A DNA stretch of 64,000 nt, from the NCBI RefSeq assembly GCF_001984035.1, contig NZ_CP019449.1:434001-498000 (forward strand), given 5' to 3'. How positions within the stretch are numbered: position 1 is the first letter of the stretch; each line of letters opens with the position of its first letter. This DNA is from Sphingopyxis sp. QXT-31. Its GTDB lineage: Bacteria > Pseudomonadota > Alphaproteobacteria > Sphingomonadales > Sphingomonadaceae. The position numbers and the translations under genes are program-made. The notes beneath the pieces were generated by a model, which had not been told where the DNA came from, made no database searches, and saw nothing but the letters and a program-made list of their open reading frames with translations. Below, piece after piece: positions 34,285 through 43,751 of the stretch.

Positions 34285-36483
34285 TTAGAATTTGCCTGAA
34301 AGGCTGACGCCGAAAGTCCGCGGCTGGAGAACCGTCACGCGCGCCGGGCCGCCGAGCGATGATGTTGCCATATAAGCAGATACGGCGCCGCGGACGTCAA
34401 ACAGGTTACGGACGAACAACTGCACCTTGGCGGGACCCACTGTCGCGCCGGCCCGCAGATCGATCGTGACATAGTCGCCCAGATCATATTGTGGGAGGTT
34501 CGGGTTTCCATCGAACCCGGCGTTGCGATCTGAGACAAATCGCAGCGTAGCGCCGAAGGTCGGGCTCAGGCCCTCGCCAGTGCCCAGATAGTCCGCGTTG
34601 ATCGCCGCGGTGAATTTGGGCACCGTCGGCAAACGATCTCCCTTCTGCCCGCCAAGGTCCGGCGAGTCGGCCGCGAGGCGGGCGTCCTGGTAGGCGAAGG
34701 CCCCCGTCACGTTCACGCTCCTCGCCGGACGAGCCGTCAGCGTCAACTCGGCGCCATCGATCTTCGCCCCGCCGGTATTCACATAGCTGTTGAGGCCGTT
34801 ACGCAGGCCGGAGATCAGCATGTCGTCCCAGTCGATATGATATCCCGCGAAGTCGAGGGCGAATGTCCGATCCGCTGTTTCGCCGCGGAACCCGGCCTCG
34901 TAGCTCGTTAGGCTATCGGATTTGAACGTAGGCGGTCCCAAGGGCGCGCCGGTTATCGGATCAAATGTCACGATGTTGGGACCCCCCGGGCGATACCCGG
35001 TCGCAAAGCGGACGTAAGCCGTCGCGTGCGAGCTAAAGCGATAACGAGCGTTAGCGAGGTAGGTCGTCACGCTCTCGTTCGATCGCAGCGTCGGTGCCGA
35101 GGGTGCGAGAATTCCGGTCGCATTTTGAGTATAGCTTTGTCGATTGTGGGCGTAGCGAAGCCCCCCGGTCACGTCGAGCTTGTCGGAAAGATGCACGGTG
35201 ACATTCCCGAAGGCCGCGTATTCCTTGTACGTGCTTGGAAGTAAGGCGGTGAGCAGGTCGACGGGGAACAGGGATCCATCGGCGTTGTACCCAATCAGGC
35301 TGCTCGGTGCGACGCTCTTTTCATCGGTATAAAAGCCGCCGACAATCCATTCGATCGTGCCGCTCTGCGACGATGCGAGCCGAACCTCCTGCGTGAACTT
35401 ATCGGTCGAGATACCTCCATCGACGGCCGTTGACGCGACAGGCAGGCCGAACGCGCCGAGTAATGGAACATAGAGTGCCGACGCATCGATCCGGAAGCGC
35501 ACATCATTGGTCTGATAGCTTGTGATCGATGTGAGCGTCGCGGCCCCGAAATCGTAATTGAGCGTGCCGCTCACGATGCGGAAACGCTGATCGAACGGCT
35601 CGCGAAGAATCCTTTGCTGCTCAAGGTCCCCCGTGATCCACTGGCCGTCGCGTGTGTAGTCGACCTGGGCATTTCCTTCGCGGTGAATATCTTGCGCGAA
35701 CCCGCTCAGGCGAACGGAAAGCCGATCGGTCGGCTGCAGCAGGACGTCGAGCCGGCCACCATAGATGTTCGCGCGCCCGACATTGTCTTCGCCGCGTCCG
35801 ACATCGTCGATAAATCCGCCGTCGCGCGAATAATAGCCGCCCGCGCGCACGGCGACTTTATCGGTGACGAGCGGCGCGCTGACAGCCGCCGCCACATTGT
35901 AGCTCGTGCCACCCTGCTCAGTGAACGAAACGCCGGCTTGGGCGCTGCCCTCAAATCCGCTCAGACTGGGTGCACGTGTCACATATTTGAGAAGGCCGCC
36001 CATTGAACTCGATCCGTACAGCGTTCCTTGCGGACCCCGAAGCACTTCAATCCGTTCGAGGTCGAAGAGTCCGGCATCGAGCGCCACGCCGGCGTTGATC
36101 GAGAAGACAGTGCTGCCACCATAGGGGACATCATCGACGTAAACGCCCACTGTGGACGCGACGTCGGCGCCCGAAGTGACGCCTCGCAGCGTGATCTGGT
36201 TGCGTCCCGCGCCGCCGTTGGAGCTGACCGTCATTGCGGGGACTGTGTTGGCGTAGTCGCGCAGCTGGGTCGCATTGAGCCGCTCAAGATCGTCCGAAGT
36301 TACTGCGGTGATCGACTGAGGCACATCGATAAGCCGCTCGGACCGGCGGGTCGCCGTCACGACGATTTCTGACGACCCCGAATTTTCAGCTGCCGGCTGA
36401 CCGTCTGACTGCGCCCAAGCGGGCAATGGTGCCGCGACAAGCAACGTGGCGGAACCAGCATATAATGCAGCTCGAATGTTCAT
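34285..36483 (-). CDS. TonB-dependent receptor
   Basis: 732 residues. Signal peptide MNIRAALYAGSATLLVAAPL ending PAWAQ; TonB-box-like SSEIVVTATRRSERLIDVPQ; plug with IEVLRGPQGTLYGSSSMGG; barrel ending LQPRTFGVSLSGKF. ATG 36483 is preferred for its GGGGAGG ribosome site, which removes an implausible 96-residue extension. Closely similar in layout to the receptor at 27638-29791. Its upstream region carries several TTTCCA half-sites (around 36545-36575) but no full copy of the island element. Probably imports the peptide degraded by the rightward genes. Confidence 0.92.
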   Translation of the reverse strand: MNIRAALYAGSATLLVAAPLPAWAQSDGQPAAENSGSSEIVVTATRRSERLIDVPQSITAVTSDDLERLNATQLRDYANTVPAMTVSSNGGAGRNQITLRGVTSGADVASTVGVYVDDVPYGGSTVFSINAGVALDAGLFDLERIEVLRGPQGTLYGSSSMGGLLKYVTRAPSLSGFEGSAQAGVSFTEQGGTSYNVAAAVSAPLVTDKVAVRAGGYYSRDGGFIDDVGRGEDNVGRANIYGGRLDVLLQPTDRLSVRLSGFAQDIHREGNAQVDYTRDGQWITGDLEQQRILREPFDQRFRIVSGTLNYDFGAATLTSITSYQTNDVRFRIDASALYVPLLGAFGLPVASTAVDGGISTDKFTQEVRLASSQSGTIEWIVGGFYTDEKSVAPSSLIGYNADGSLFPVDLLTALLPSTYKEYAAFGNVTVHLSDKLDVTGGLRYAHNRQSYTQNATGILAPSAPTLRSNESVTTYLANARYRFSSHATAYVRFATGYRPGGPNIVTFDPITGAPLGPPTFKSDSLTSYEAGFRGETADRTFALDFAGYHIDWDDMLISGLRNGLNSYVNTGGAKIDGAELTLTARPARSVNVTGAFAYQDARLAADSPDLGGQKGDRLPTVPKFTAAINADYLGTGEGLSPTFGATLRFVSDRNAGFDGNPNLPQYDLGDYVTIDLRAGATVGPAKVQLFVRNLFDVRGAVSAYMATSSLGGPARVTVLQPRTFGVSLSGKF

Positions 36484-36680
36484 ATAACCTCCCCAAGATC
36501 GGCCGGTTCCGGCGGCGGACGCCTTCACCATGCCTGGCCCGATTTTCCATTTTCCGCAGAGACTTTCCAAATCAGCAAGCAGGGAAAAGCATTTTCCTTT
36601 CCTTGTCAACTGAGAATCCGGCGGCGAGCCATTTTTACCGGCTACGAAGGGAAATATGATTTGACGCCAGTGTTTCTTGG

Positions 36681-36695
36681 TTTCATCTATGGAAA
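36681..36695. promoter_or_regulatory. Island operator, copy 2 (TTTCATCTATGGAAA)
   Basis: Lies 46 bases before the start of the first beta-lactamase-fold hydrolase gene and 15 bases after a TTGACG (36661-36666) that could be a -35 element, so it would overlap the -10 region: a repressor position. The same TTGACGCC...TTTCAT...TGGAAA layout recurs before the paralogous gene at 42555. Confidence 0.65.
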
Positions 36696-36740
36696 TATAG
36701 ACGGGCGGGACAATGATCGAGCCCGCCTCGGGAGAAAGCC

Positions 36741-37949
36741 ATGGCAACGTCGTTTCGTTTGGATCATGCATTGGCGAGTGAAGCGGGTCTGTCTGCGTCG
36801 GTGCTCGCCGAATTCAATGCCTATCTGGATGGATCGGTCGCGCGCGCCGAGGCGCCAGGTTATGTGGTCATGCTCCTTCGAGGCGACCGGCTCGTCCATT
36901 GCCACGTGACCGGCTTTGCGGACTGGGAAAGTCGCGCACCTCTTCAGCCCGACTCGATTTTCACGCTTTACTCGATGAGCAAGCCCTTCGCCGCCGTCGC
37001 GATGATGCTCCTTCACGAAGAGGGTAAATGGCAGCTCGATGATCCCGTTTCCAAATATCTTCCGGAATTTTCAGATATCGCAGCCCTCCCGGGGAGCAAG
37101 GCGAGCCGGGTCCCGACGATAAGGGAAACATTTACCCACACCGCGGGCTTCGTCCTCGGCGCGACGCCGGAGGAGCGGATGGCTTCGGTGGAACTGATCT
37201 CGTGGCACAAGGCACGCTCCTTGACCGAGCTGATCGGCCGGTATGCGAGGATGCCGCTCGGCTATGAGCCGGGGTCGGCCTACGAATATGGCGTGGCGAC
37301 CGACTTGCAGGCGGAAATCGTCGAGCGGCTGACCGGCGAGCGCCTCGATCTGTTCCTCAAGCGGCGCGTCTTCGATCCACTGGGCATGGTCGATACGGGC
37401 TTCCATCTGAGCTATGAACAGGGTCGGCGGCTCGCACGCGGTCACCGCCTCGATCCCGAAAGCGGGCAGCTTCGTCCCGCCAGACCGGACGAGCAGATCG
37501 AATCGATTTTTCCGATGGGCGGCACGTCGTTCAAATCCACGGCGCATGATTTTGCGCTGTTCTGCCGGATGTTGCTGAACCGGGGGGCGCTCGGGGAAGT
37601 CCGGATCCTCGCTGCCGAGAGCGTCGACCTGATGCTCGCCAATCACTTGAGCGACGCGTTCATGGAGACTGTCTACCCAATTCTTCATTATCGCATCGGT
37701 CAAGGGAACGGCCATGCTCTGAACGGAATGGTCTGCGTCGATCCCGAGCGGGCGGGCCGCCCTGTCGGCAAGGGTACATATGAGTGGGGCGGGGCGTTCG
37801 GTGCCTGGTTCTGGATCGATCCCGAACACGACATTGCCTGTATCGGGATGACCAATCGTGGCCGGCTCGGGGAAGAGCGACCGCCGGAAGTCATCGCCCA
37901 GGAGACTGTCTATCGAGCGCTGAGAGTCGGCGGCGCTCACGGCGTGTGA
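36741..37949 (+). CDS. Beta-lactamase-fold serine hydrolase (MlrB/EstB-like), copy 1
   Basis: 402 residues, no signal peptide. The class C beta-lactamase/family VIII esterase pattern is visible: SxxK as YSMSKPF (Ser78, Lys81), HTAG at the active-site edge, and AYEYGV where the second-motif Tyr is present but the usual Asn is Val. GTYEWGGAFGAWFWID near the C-terminus matches the EWGG/GG-containing third region. Relatives include D-aminopeptidases, esterases and MlrB, which cuts linear microcystin. Its paralogue is encoded at 42555-43748. It heads a rightward run with the MFS, amidohydrolase and DUF885 genes and follows a copy of the island operator. Confidence 0.88.
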   Translation: MATSFRLDHALASEAGLSASVLAEFNAYLDGSVARAEAPGYVVMLLRGDRLVHCHVTGFADWESRAPLQPDSIFTLYSMSKPFAAVAMMLLHEEGKWQLDDPVSKYLPEFSDIAALPGSKASRVPTIRETFTHTAGFVLGATPEERMASVELISWHKARSLTELIGRYARMPLGYEPGSAYEYGVATDLQAEIVERLTGERLDLFLKRRVFDPLGMVDTGFHLSYEQGRRLARGHRLDPESGQLRPARPDEQIESIFPMGGTSFKSTAHDFALFCRMLLNRGALGEVRILAAESVDLMLANHLSDAFMETVYPILHYRIGQGNGHALNGMVCVDPERAGRPVGKGTYEWGGAFGAWFWIDPEHDIACIGMTNRGRLGEERPPEVIAQETVYRALRVGGAHGV

Positions 37950-38003
37950 CCGGCCGTCTGGCTGCTCGGTGGCTGCGCACCTCAGGATTATCAGGAGACC
38001 GCG

Positions 38004-39323
38004 ATGCAACCGGTGGGCCAAGTGACGACAATGAGTGAGGCTGATGCCGCATCGCCCGCAAAGCCGTGGGACCGTTACAGTCCGCGCGAGCGCAATTTGC
38101 TGCTCGTCGTGCTTTTTCTGGTCGGCACCTCAAACTTCGTCGATCGCAACATCATCGGCGTGCTTCTCGAGCCGATAAAAGCCGAATTCGGAGCGTCGGA
38201 CACGATGCTTGGGCTGTTATCGGGTCTTTCATTCGCGGTCTTCTACGCCACACTCGGCTTGCCCGTCGCGCGCTGGGCAGATCGGGGCGACAGGCGCTTC
38301 ATCATCACCTTGTCGCTGACCGTCTGGAGCGTGATGACCGCGCTCTGCGGTATGGCACAGAGCTTTTGGCAGCTCGCCCTCGCGCGCGTCGGGGTGGGTG
38401 CCGGCGAGGCGGGAGCCATTCCTCCCGCGCAAAGCCTCATCGCCGATTATTTCCCGCCCGATCGCCGCGCCCGGGCGATCGGCATCTTCATGCTTTCCTC
38501 GATGGCGGGATATATTCTCGGCATGGCCGGGGGCGGCTGGATCGCGCAAAATTGCGGGTGGCGCACCGCGTTTCTTGCCGTGGGTTTGCCCGGCCTCGCG
38601 CTTGCAATATTGGCCCGATGGATTCTTAAGGAGCCGAGGCATCTGCCGCAGTTCCGCGTCGACCCGACCGCACAGGAGAGCATAAGCGATACGTGCAGGG
38701 CTCTCTTCGCCAAGGCGGCCTACTGCAATATCGTCTGGGCAATGATCATCTATTATCTGATGGCCTATGGCGCGCTGATTTTCACGGTGCCCTTTGTGAT
38801 CCGTGTGCACAATCTCACGGTCGCGGAGGCGGGCGCCATATTCGGAGGGGTTTCCGCCGTGGGGGCCGTGCTCGGCAGCATCTTCGGTGGCAGCCTTGCC
38901 GACCGGCTCGCCAAGCGGGATATGGCAGTGTTTGCGTGGTTGCCCGGCTGGGGATTGATCGCCGCGCTGCCGCTCTATGAGGCGGCTCTCCTCGCACCAA
39001 GCGTAACCGCAATGGCTGCCATCCTTTTGGTCGCCAGCACATTGCTGGCGGGGGTGGTGCCGCCGATCTTCGCCGCGCTGCTCAGCGTGTGCGGCTCCTC
39101 GCGCCGCGCGATGGCGGTGGCGATCGTGTTTTTCTTCGCCAATCTGGTTGGACTGGGCGCCGGGCCGGTCGTCGCAGGGGCGCTGAGCGATTATTTCGCG
39201 CTCGCATACGGACCGGCCGACGGACTGCGCTATGCGATGATGATCATGATGTGCGCATTTCTGCCAAGCGGCTTTTTCATGCTGCGAGCCGCGCGCACGA
39301 TGCGTGCAGACGCTGAAGATTGA
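38004..39323 (+). CDS. MFS transporter (spinster-like)
   Basis: 439 residues, about twelve membrane segments. The first segment LLLVVLFLVGTSNFVDRNII and motif A-like LPVARWADRGDRRFII are typical of spinster-like MFS proteins common in sphingomonad catabolic clusters. GGAG six bases before ATG 38004 supports the start. Located between two hydrolase genes with 54 and 22 bp gaps, so likely the inner-membrane importer of this pathway; MlrD of microcystin degraders is a carrier of comparable length. Confidence 0.88.
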   Translation: MQPVGQVTTMSEADAASPAKPWDRYSPRERNLLLVVLFLVGTSNFVDRNIIGVLLEPIKAEFGASDTMLGLLSGLSFAVFYATLGLPVARWADRGDRRFIITLSLTVWSVMTALCGMAQSFWQLALARVGVGAGEAGAIPPAQSLIADYFPPDRRARAIGIFMLSSMAGYILGMAGGGWIAQNCGWRTAFLAVGLPGLALAILARWILKEPRHLPQFRVDPTAQESISDTCRALFAKAAYCNIVWAMIIYYLMAYGALIFTVPFVIRVHNLTVAEAGAIFGGVSAVGAVLGSIFGGSLADRLAKRDMAVFAWLPGWGLIAALPLYEAALLAPSVTAMAAILLVASTLLAGVVPPIFAALLSVCGSSRRAMAVAIVFFFANLVGLGAGPVVAGALSDYFALAYGPADGLRYAMMIMMCAFLPSGFFMLRAARTMRADAED

Positions 39324-39345
39324 ACAGAAATTCAAGAGGTGAGTG

Positions 39346-40578
39346 ATGCAGACCCTTTTCCGTAATGCCCTGATCTTCGACGGAGTGTCGCGCGATCTTC
39401 GCGAAGGGCATGTGCTGGTCGAAGATGGACTTATAGCCGAGGTGAGCGAGCAGCCGATAAAGGTTGATGCGGACCGGGTCGTCGAGGCAGATGGCCGGAC
39501 CCTGATGCCGGGGCTGATCGATCTTCATGTCCACATCTGGGCCGCGGACATGAATGTCGCGAGGCTGTCGCAGATGCCGACCGAATATTACTCGCTTTAT
39601 GCGGCGCAATTTCTTCAATCGACGCTCGATCGGGGCTTCACGACCTTGCGCGACGCCGGCGGAACCGACGCCGGGTTCGCGATGGCGATCGAAAAAGGCT
39701 TTATCAAGAGCCCGCGCTTCTATCATAGCGGGCGCTATATCTCGCAGACCGGCGGCCATGGGGATTTTCGTGAGGGTCACGAGCAGCATTTTTCCGACTG
39801 CATGTGCTGTCCACCTCGGCATGAGCGCTTTACCGCGATCGCCGACGGCGCGGATGCCGTTCGCAAAGCCGTTCGTGAGGAATTCCGGCGCGGCGCGCGG
39901 GCGATCAAGATCATGGCTTCAGGCGGCGTCGCAAGCCCGACCGATCCGCTAGACAAGCTGCAGTTCACCGATGCGGAAATCCTTGCCGCGGTGGACGAAG
40001 CGGCGATGCGCGGATCCTATATTTTCGCGCATTGTCATCCCGATATCGCGATCCGCCGTTGTTCTGAGCTCGGCGTCCGATGCATCGAGCATGTCTCGAT
40101 GGTCTCACCGGAGACTGCGGCGATCATGGCCAGGAACGGCACCTATGGCGTTCCGACGCTCGCGGTGGTGCACGCCTTCTACGAGGACGGCGCGAAGTTC
40201 GGACTGCCGGCGGCCAGTATCGGCAAGATGCAGAACCTGCTGGAAGCCATGACCGAAGGCCTGGTCCACATGAAGAACGCTGGCGTGAAAATTGGGTTCG
40301 GTACCGATCTGCTTGCCGAACATAATGATCGCCAGGGGATCGAATTCGCCCTGCGCGCCAAGGTGCTTGATCCATACGACATTCTTATTTCTGCAACGTC
40401 GGTGGCCGCCGAGATCATCATGGAAGAGGGGCGGTTGGGGGTGGTGGCGCCAGGCGCCTATGCCGACATCCTCTTGGTCGACGGAAATCCGATGCGCGAC
40501 GTCACGATTCTGGGACAGGATGGACGAAATTTTCCCGTCATCATGAAGGCGGGCGAGTTTCACAAAATGGCGCTGTGA
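39346..40578 (+). CDS. Metal-dependent amidohydrolase (Xaa-dipeptidase-like)
   Basis: 410 residues. Amidohydrolase ligands: HVH (H61/H63, in LIDLHVHIWAAD), Lys188 (ARAIKIMASGG, the probable carboxylated lysine), AHCHP (H229/H231), IEHV (H249) and D321 (GFGTDLLAEH). This arrangement is that of the binuclear imidazolonepropionase-related group that includes Xaa-Pro and Xaa-Arg/Lys dipeptidases; the substrate side chain cannot be told. ATG 39346 is preferred over GTG 39343 because of AGAGGT spacing. Cytoplasmic. Runs into the DUF885 gene after 8 bp. Confidence 0.87.
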   Translation: MQTLFRNALIFDGVSRDLREGHVLVEDGLIAEVSEQPIKVDADRVVEADGRTLMPGLIDLHVHIWAADMNVARLSQMPTEYYSLYAAQFLQSTLDRGFTTLRDAGGTDAGFAMAIEKGFIKSPRFYHSGRYISQTGGHGDFREGHEQHFSDCMCCPPRHERFTAIADGADAVRKAVREEFRRGARAIKIMASGGVASPTDPLDKLQFTDAEILAAVDEAAMRGSYIFAHCHPDIAIRRCSELGVRCIEHVSMVSPETAAIMARNGTYGVPTLAVVHAFYEDGAKFGLPAASIGKMQNLLEAMTEGLVHMKNAGVKIGFGTDLLAEHNDRQGIEFALRAKVLDPYDILISATSVAAEIIMEEGRLGVVAPGAYADILLVDGNPMRDVTILGQDGRNFPVIMKAGEFHKMAL

Positions 40579-40586
40579 AGGTGACC

Positions 40587-42335
40587 ATGCCGGCCAATCG
40601 GGAAAGATTGCAAATGGTTGATGCCGAACGATCGAGTGCGCTTTCGTTGGTCGGAGTGCAGAAGGTCTGGGACGAACTTGCGCGCTCGCCCTTCGTACAG
40701 CGTGACCTGGGTGTCCCGATCGATCGCCTGCCCGACATCAGCGAGGAGGCGGTCAGCGCGCGCAGCACTCGTGCGGCAGAAGCGATCGCATTGCTCGATC
40801 GCGTCAATACTTCCAGCCTGTCGCGCGACATGGAGACAAACCACGAAGTCGCCAGGGCGCTCGCCAACAGAATGAGCCGGGAAGGGGAGCGATACTGGCT
40901 GGCGTTCGACCCGCTTGGTGTCGGTTTCTTCGCGCTCTTCGCGCCGACTGCCTATGGCGGCGGATTCCTCCTGGGGAATGTTGCCGGCATGCTGGCAAAG
41001 CAGAGGTTCGACGCGTCGGGCGATCTCGATCGGTATCTCGGCCTGGTGGAGGACTACGCCCGGATCATCGACCAGATGCGTGAGCGTACGATCGGTCAGG
41101 CCCGGCGCGGTATCCGGATGCCACGCGTCCAGCTCGTTCAATCAATCGAGCTCATTGCGCGGTTTCGCGCGGGTATCAAAAGCTTGGTTCCGGCCGTGTC
41201 TCGACTGGCTGCAGCCGGCGGGTCCCTTGCGTTCGACAAGATCGCAGATCGCGTCGCCCGGTCGGTCGATCCCGCTCTGGGGCGCCTCGCCGCCACCCTC
41301 GAAGACAGTGACTACCGCGCCTCCGCTCCCGAGGCTGTGGGTATCGGACAATATCCGGGCGGGGCAGCGCTGTATCGTGAGCTGGTTAGCGAACATACGA
41401 CGATGGAGGTGTCGCCCGAGGAGGTGCATGCCGAAGGACTGCGCCGTATGGACATGGTTCGGGACGAGATGGCGGCGCTACTCAAGCAGGTCGGATACTC
41501 GGGTTCACCGCAAGATTATCGGATGGATATCGAGAGAAATCCGTTATGGCGGGCCAACACGCCGGCCGAGATCGAAGCGGTCTTTCGGCGCTATATCGCG
41601 CGGATCGAGCCCCATATCGAGCGCATGTTTCGGTTTCGTCCGCAAGCTCCGCACGACGTCGCCGCGCTTCCCGAAGCCCTCGCAGCTTCCATGACATTCG
41701 GCTACTATGATGCGCCGGGTCCCGGGCAGCCCGCCGGCCGGTATCTGTTCAATGCGGGCAATCTCGCTGGTGGACCGCTCGCGAATATAGCATCGCTAAA
41801 TTACCACGAGCTGGTTCCCGGGCATCATTTTCACATTGCGTCGCAGCGGGAGAATGAGGCGCTCCACCCAATCCGTGCGAATGCGCTGTTCAATGCTTTC
41901 AACGAGGGCTGGGCCGAATATGCCGCGACCCTGGCAGGCGAGATCGGCATGTACGAGGCGCCCGAGGAGCGGTTCGGTCGCTTGATGATGGACGCCTTCC
42001 TGAACTGTCGACTGGTGGTCGATACCGGCATGAACGCGCTCGGCTGGAGCCTCGATCGGGCCCGCACTTATATGCGCGACAATGCGTTCATGCCTGAGGC
42101 CGAGATCGGATCCGAAAGCGTCCGTTACTCCTGTGACATCCCCGCGCAGTCGCTCGCCTACAAACTTGGCGAACAATTTCTGATGGATCAGCGCGAGGCC
42201 ATGCGAACGGCGCTTGGCGAGCGTTTCGACATTCGGGATTTCCACGACGCGGTACTGAAACCCGGCGCTTTGCCACTGCCGCTGACCGCGAAGAATGTCG
42301 ATACTGCCATTGGCGAGGTTCTGGCCAGAAGCTGA
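40587..42335 (+). CDS. DUF885-family metallopeptidase
   Basis: 582 residues. The DUF885 signature is clear: YHELVPGHHFH (H407, E408, H413), a gluzincin-like metal site, followed by FNEGWAEYAATLAGEIGMY, and a C-terminal PAQSLAYKLGEQFLMDQRE. Members are predicted carboxypeptidase-like enzymes, sometimes secreted; none of the usual signal sequence is seen here. ATG 40587 with GAAGG upstream is preferred over GTG 40575. It is the last gene of the first rightward peptide-catabolic transcript, followed by a 219-bp promoter region. Confidence 0.85.
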   Translation: MPANRERLQMVDAERSSALSLVGVQKVWDELARSPFVQRDLGVPIDRLPDISEEAVSARSTRAAEAIALLDRVNTSSLSRDMETNHEVARALANRMSREGERYWLAFDPLGVGFFALFAPTAYGGGFLLGNVAGMLAKQRFDASGDLDRYLGLVEDYARIIDQMRERTIGQARRGIRMPRVQLVQSIELIARFRAGIKSLVPAVSRLAAAGGSLAFDKIADRVARSVDPALGRLAATLEDSDYRASAPEAVGIGQYPGGAALYRELVSEHTTMEVSPEEVHAEGLRRMDMVRDEMAALLKQVGYSGSPQDYRMDIERNPLWRANTPAEIEAVFRRYIARIEPHIERMFRFRPQAPHDVAALPEALAASMTFGYYDAPGPGQPAGRYLFNAGNLAGGPLANIASLNYHELVPGHHFHIASQRENEALHPIRANALFNAFNEGWAEYAATLAGEIGMYEAPEERFGRLMMDAFLNCRLVVDTGMNALGWSLDRARTYMRDNAFMPEAEIGSESVRYSCDIPAQSLAYKLGEQFLMDQREAMRTALGERFDIRDFHDAVLKPGALPLPLTAKNVDTAIGEVLARS

Positions 42336-42505
42336 GCGTTCCAAGATACCTGACGCGACGGTGCGAAGGCGCAACCTTCGCTCGCGACTTTCCACTTGTC
42401 CATTATCGAAAGATGGATCGAGGATAGGTCTAGAAATTGGGAGTTTCTTTCCCATATTTTGGCTCCATTCTCTAGAATCCGCTTGACGCCGAGAAGTTTT
42501 CTCGT

Positions 42506-42520
42506 TTTCATAGGTGGAAA
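42506..42520. promoter_or_regulatory. Island operator, copy 3 (TTTCATAGGTGGAAA)
   Basis: Lies 35 bases before the start of the second beta-lactamase-fold hydrolase gene and after TTGACG at 42483-42488. It repeats the layout seen at 36661-36695 although the flanking bases differ, so the shared bases look selected. It would control the long transcript from 42555 to 52973. Confidence 0.65.
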
Positions 42521-42554
42521 GTAGCCTTTTATCTTGAGCGGTCGGGAGAGTGAT

Positions 42555-43748
42555 ATGCCTCGTTTCAAATTTACGCCCGCGCTCGCCAATGAAGCAGGGT
42601 TTTCAGCTGATGTCTTGGCGGAGCTGGACAGCTACTTCGATGCGATGGTCGCGAATGGCGACATGCCGGGGCAGGTCATGCTGCTTGCGCGGGGCGACAA
42701 GCTCGTGCGTGCGCATGTCACCGGCTTTGCCGATTGCGAAACCAGGCGGCCCATGTCACCGGACGCCGTTTTCCCGCTCTATTCGATGAGTAAGCCTCTC
42801 ACGGCTGTCGCCATGTTGTTGCTCCATGAGGAGGGCAAATGGGATCTGGACGATCGTCTGGCCAAATATCTTCCCGAGTTCGAGGGCGTGGAGGCACTTG
42901 GCGACAGCGGAGCGACCCGGGGCCCTACGTTGCGCGAAACCTTTACGCACACCGCCGGGTTGAGCATCGGCAAAACGCCTGAGCAAATGGCCGCAAACGC
43001 AGCCAAGCTCGATTTCGCAAGCCGGCGGTCGCTCAGCGATCTGGTCGGAAAGATCGCGACGATGCCGCTGGGTTATGAGCCAGGATCGGCGTGGGAATAT
43101 AGCGTTGCAACAGATCTGCAGGCCGAGATCGTCGAACGCCTGTCCGGAGAGCGTGTCGATCTGTTTCTGAAGCGACGTCTCTTCGATCCGCTCGGGATGA
43201 ATGACACGAGTTTCGTCCTCGATGACAGGCAATCGAAGAGGCTGGTATCGGGTCATGTCTACGACCCCGAAGCGGGAAGGCTGAGGCACGCAGCGCCGGC
43301 GGAGCGTTTCGAGTCCATTTTCCCGATGGGCGGGACATCGTACAAGACCACCGCTCTCGATTTCGCCCGGTTCGCCCGTATGCTGCTCAACCGCGGCTCG
43401 CTCGGCGACATTCAGGTGCTGAAGCCTGAGAGCGTCGATCTGATGCTGCAGAACCACCTCTCCGATGCATTTTGCGAGAACCGGTATCCGGTGCTGCATT
43501 ATACGATCGGCCAAGGCAATGGGCATGGGCTCAACGGAATGGTCTGCGTCGACCCCGAGCGTGCCGGACGGCCCGTCGGCCGCGGAACTTACGAATGGGG
43601 CGGGGCCTTCGGCACATGGTTCTGGATCGACCCCGAGAACGACATTCTCTGCGTCGGAATGGGCAATTGCGCACGCAGCCCGACGAATATGCGGCCACCT
43701 GAAATCGTTGCGCAGGAGCTGGTTTATCGCGCAGCGCTGACGAGCTGA
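42555..43748 (+). CDS. Beta-lactamase-fold serine hydrolase (MlrB/EstB-like), copy 2
   Basis: 397 residues, strongly similar to the 36741-37949 product across its whole length (e.g. SMSKP, ETFTHTAG, MPLGYEPGSA, SIFPMGGTS, NGMVCVDPERAGRPVG). Catalytic SxxK is Ser77-Met-Ser-Lys80; Tyr181 (WEYSV) is the likely second-motif Tyr, with Val where penicillin-recognising enzymes have Asn. The pair arose by duplication and may act on different peptide bonds of one substrate. ATG 42555 is chosen for GGGAGA upstream. First gene of the long transcript reaching purU; 3 bp before the dadA-like gene. Confidence 0.88.
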   Translation: MPRFKFTPALANEAGFSADVLAELDSYFDAMVANGDMPGQVMLLARGDKLVRAHVTGFADCETRRPMSPDAVFPLYSMSKPLTAVAMLLLHEEGKWDLDDRLAKYLPEFEGVEALGDSGATRGPTLRETFTHTAGLSIGKTPEQMAANAAKLDFASRRSLSDLVGKIATMPLGYEPGSAWEYSVATDLQAEIVERLSGERVDLFLKRRLFDPLGMNDTSFVLDDRQSKRLVSGHVYDPEAGRLRHAAPAERFESIFPMGGTSYKTTALDFARFARMLLNRGSLGDIQVLKPESVDLMLQNHLSDAFCENRYPVLHYTIGQGNGHGLNGMVCVDPERAGRPVGRGTYEWGGAFGTWFWIDPENDILCVGMGNCARSPTNMRPPEIVAQELVYRAALTS

Positions 43749-43751
43749 TCG

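Noticed and set aside
36540..36580. TTTCCA half-sites upstream of the second receptor gene
   Set aside because: They lack the partner half at the right spacing, so I did not list them as a fourth full island operator.
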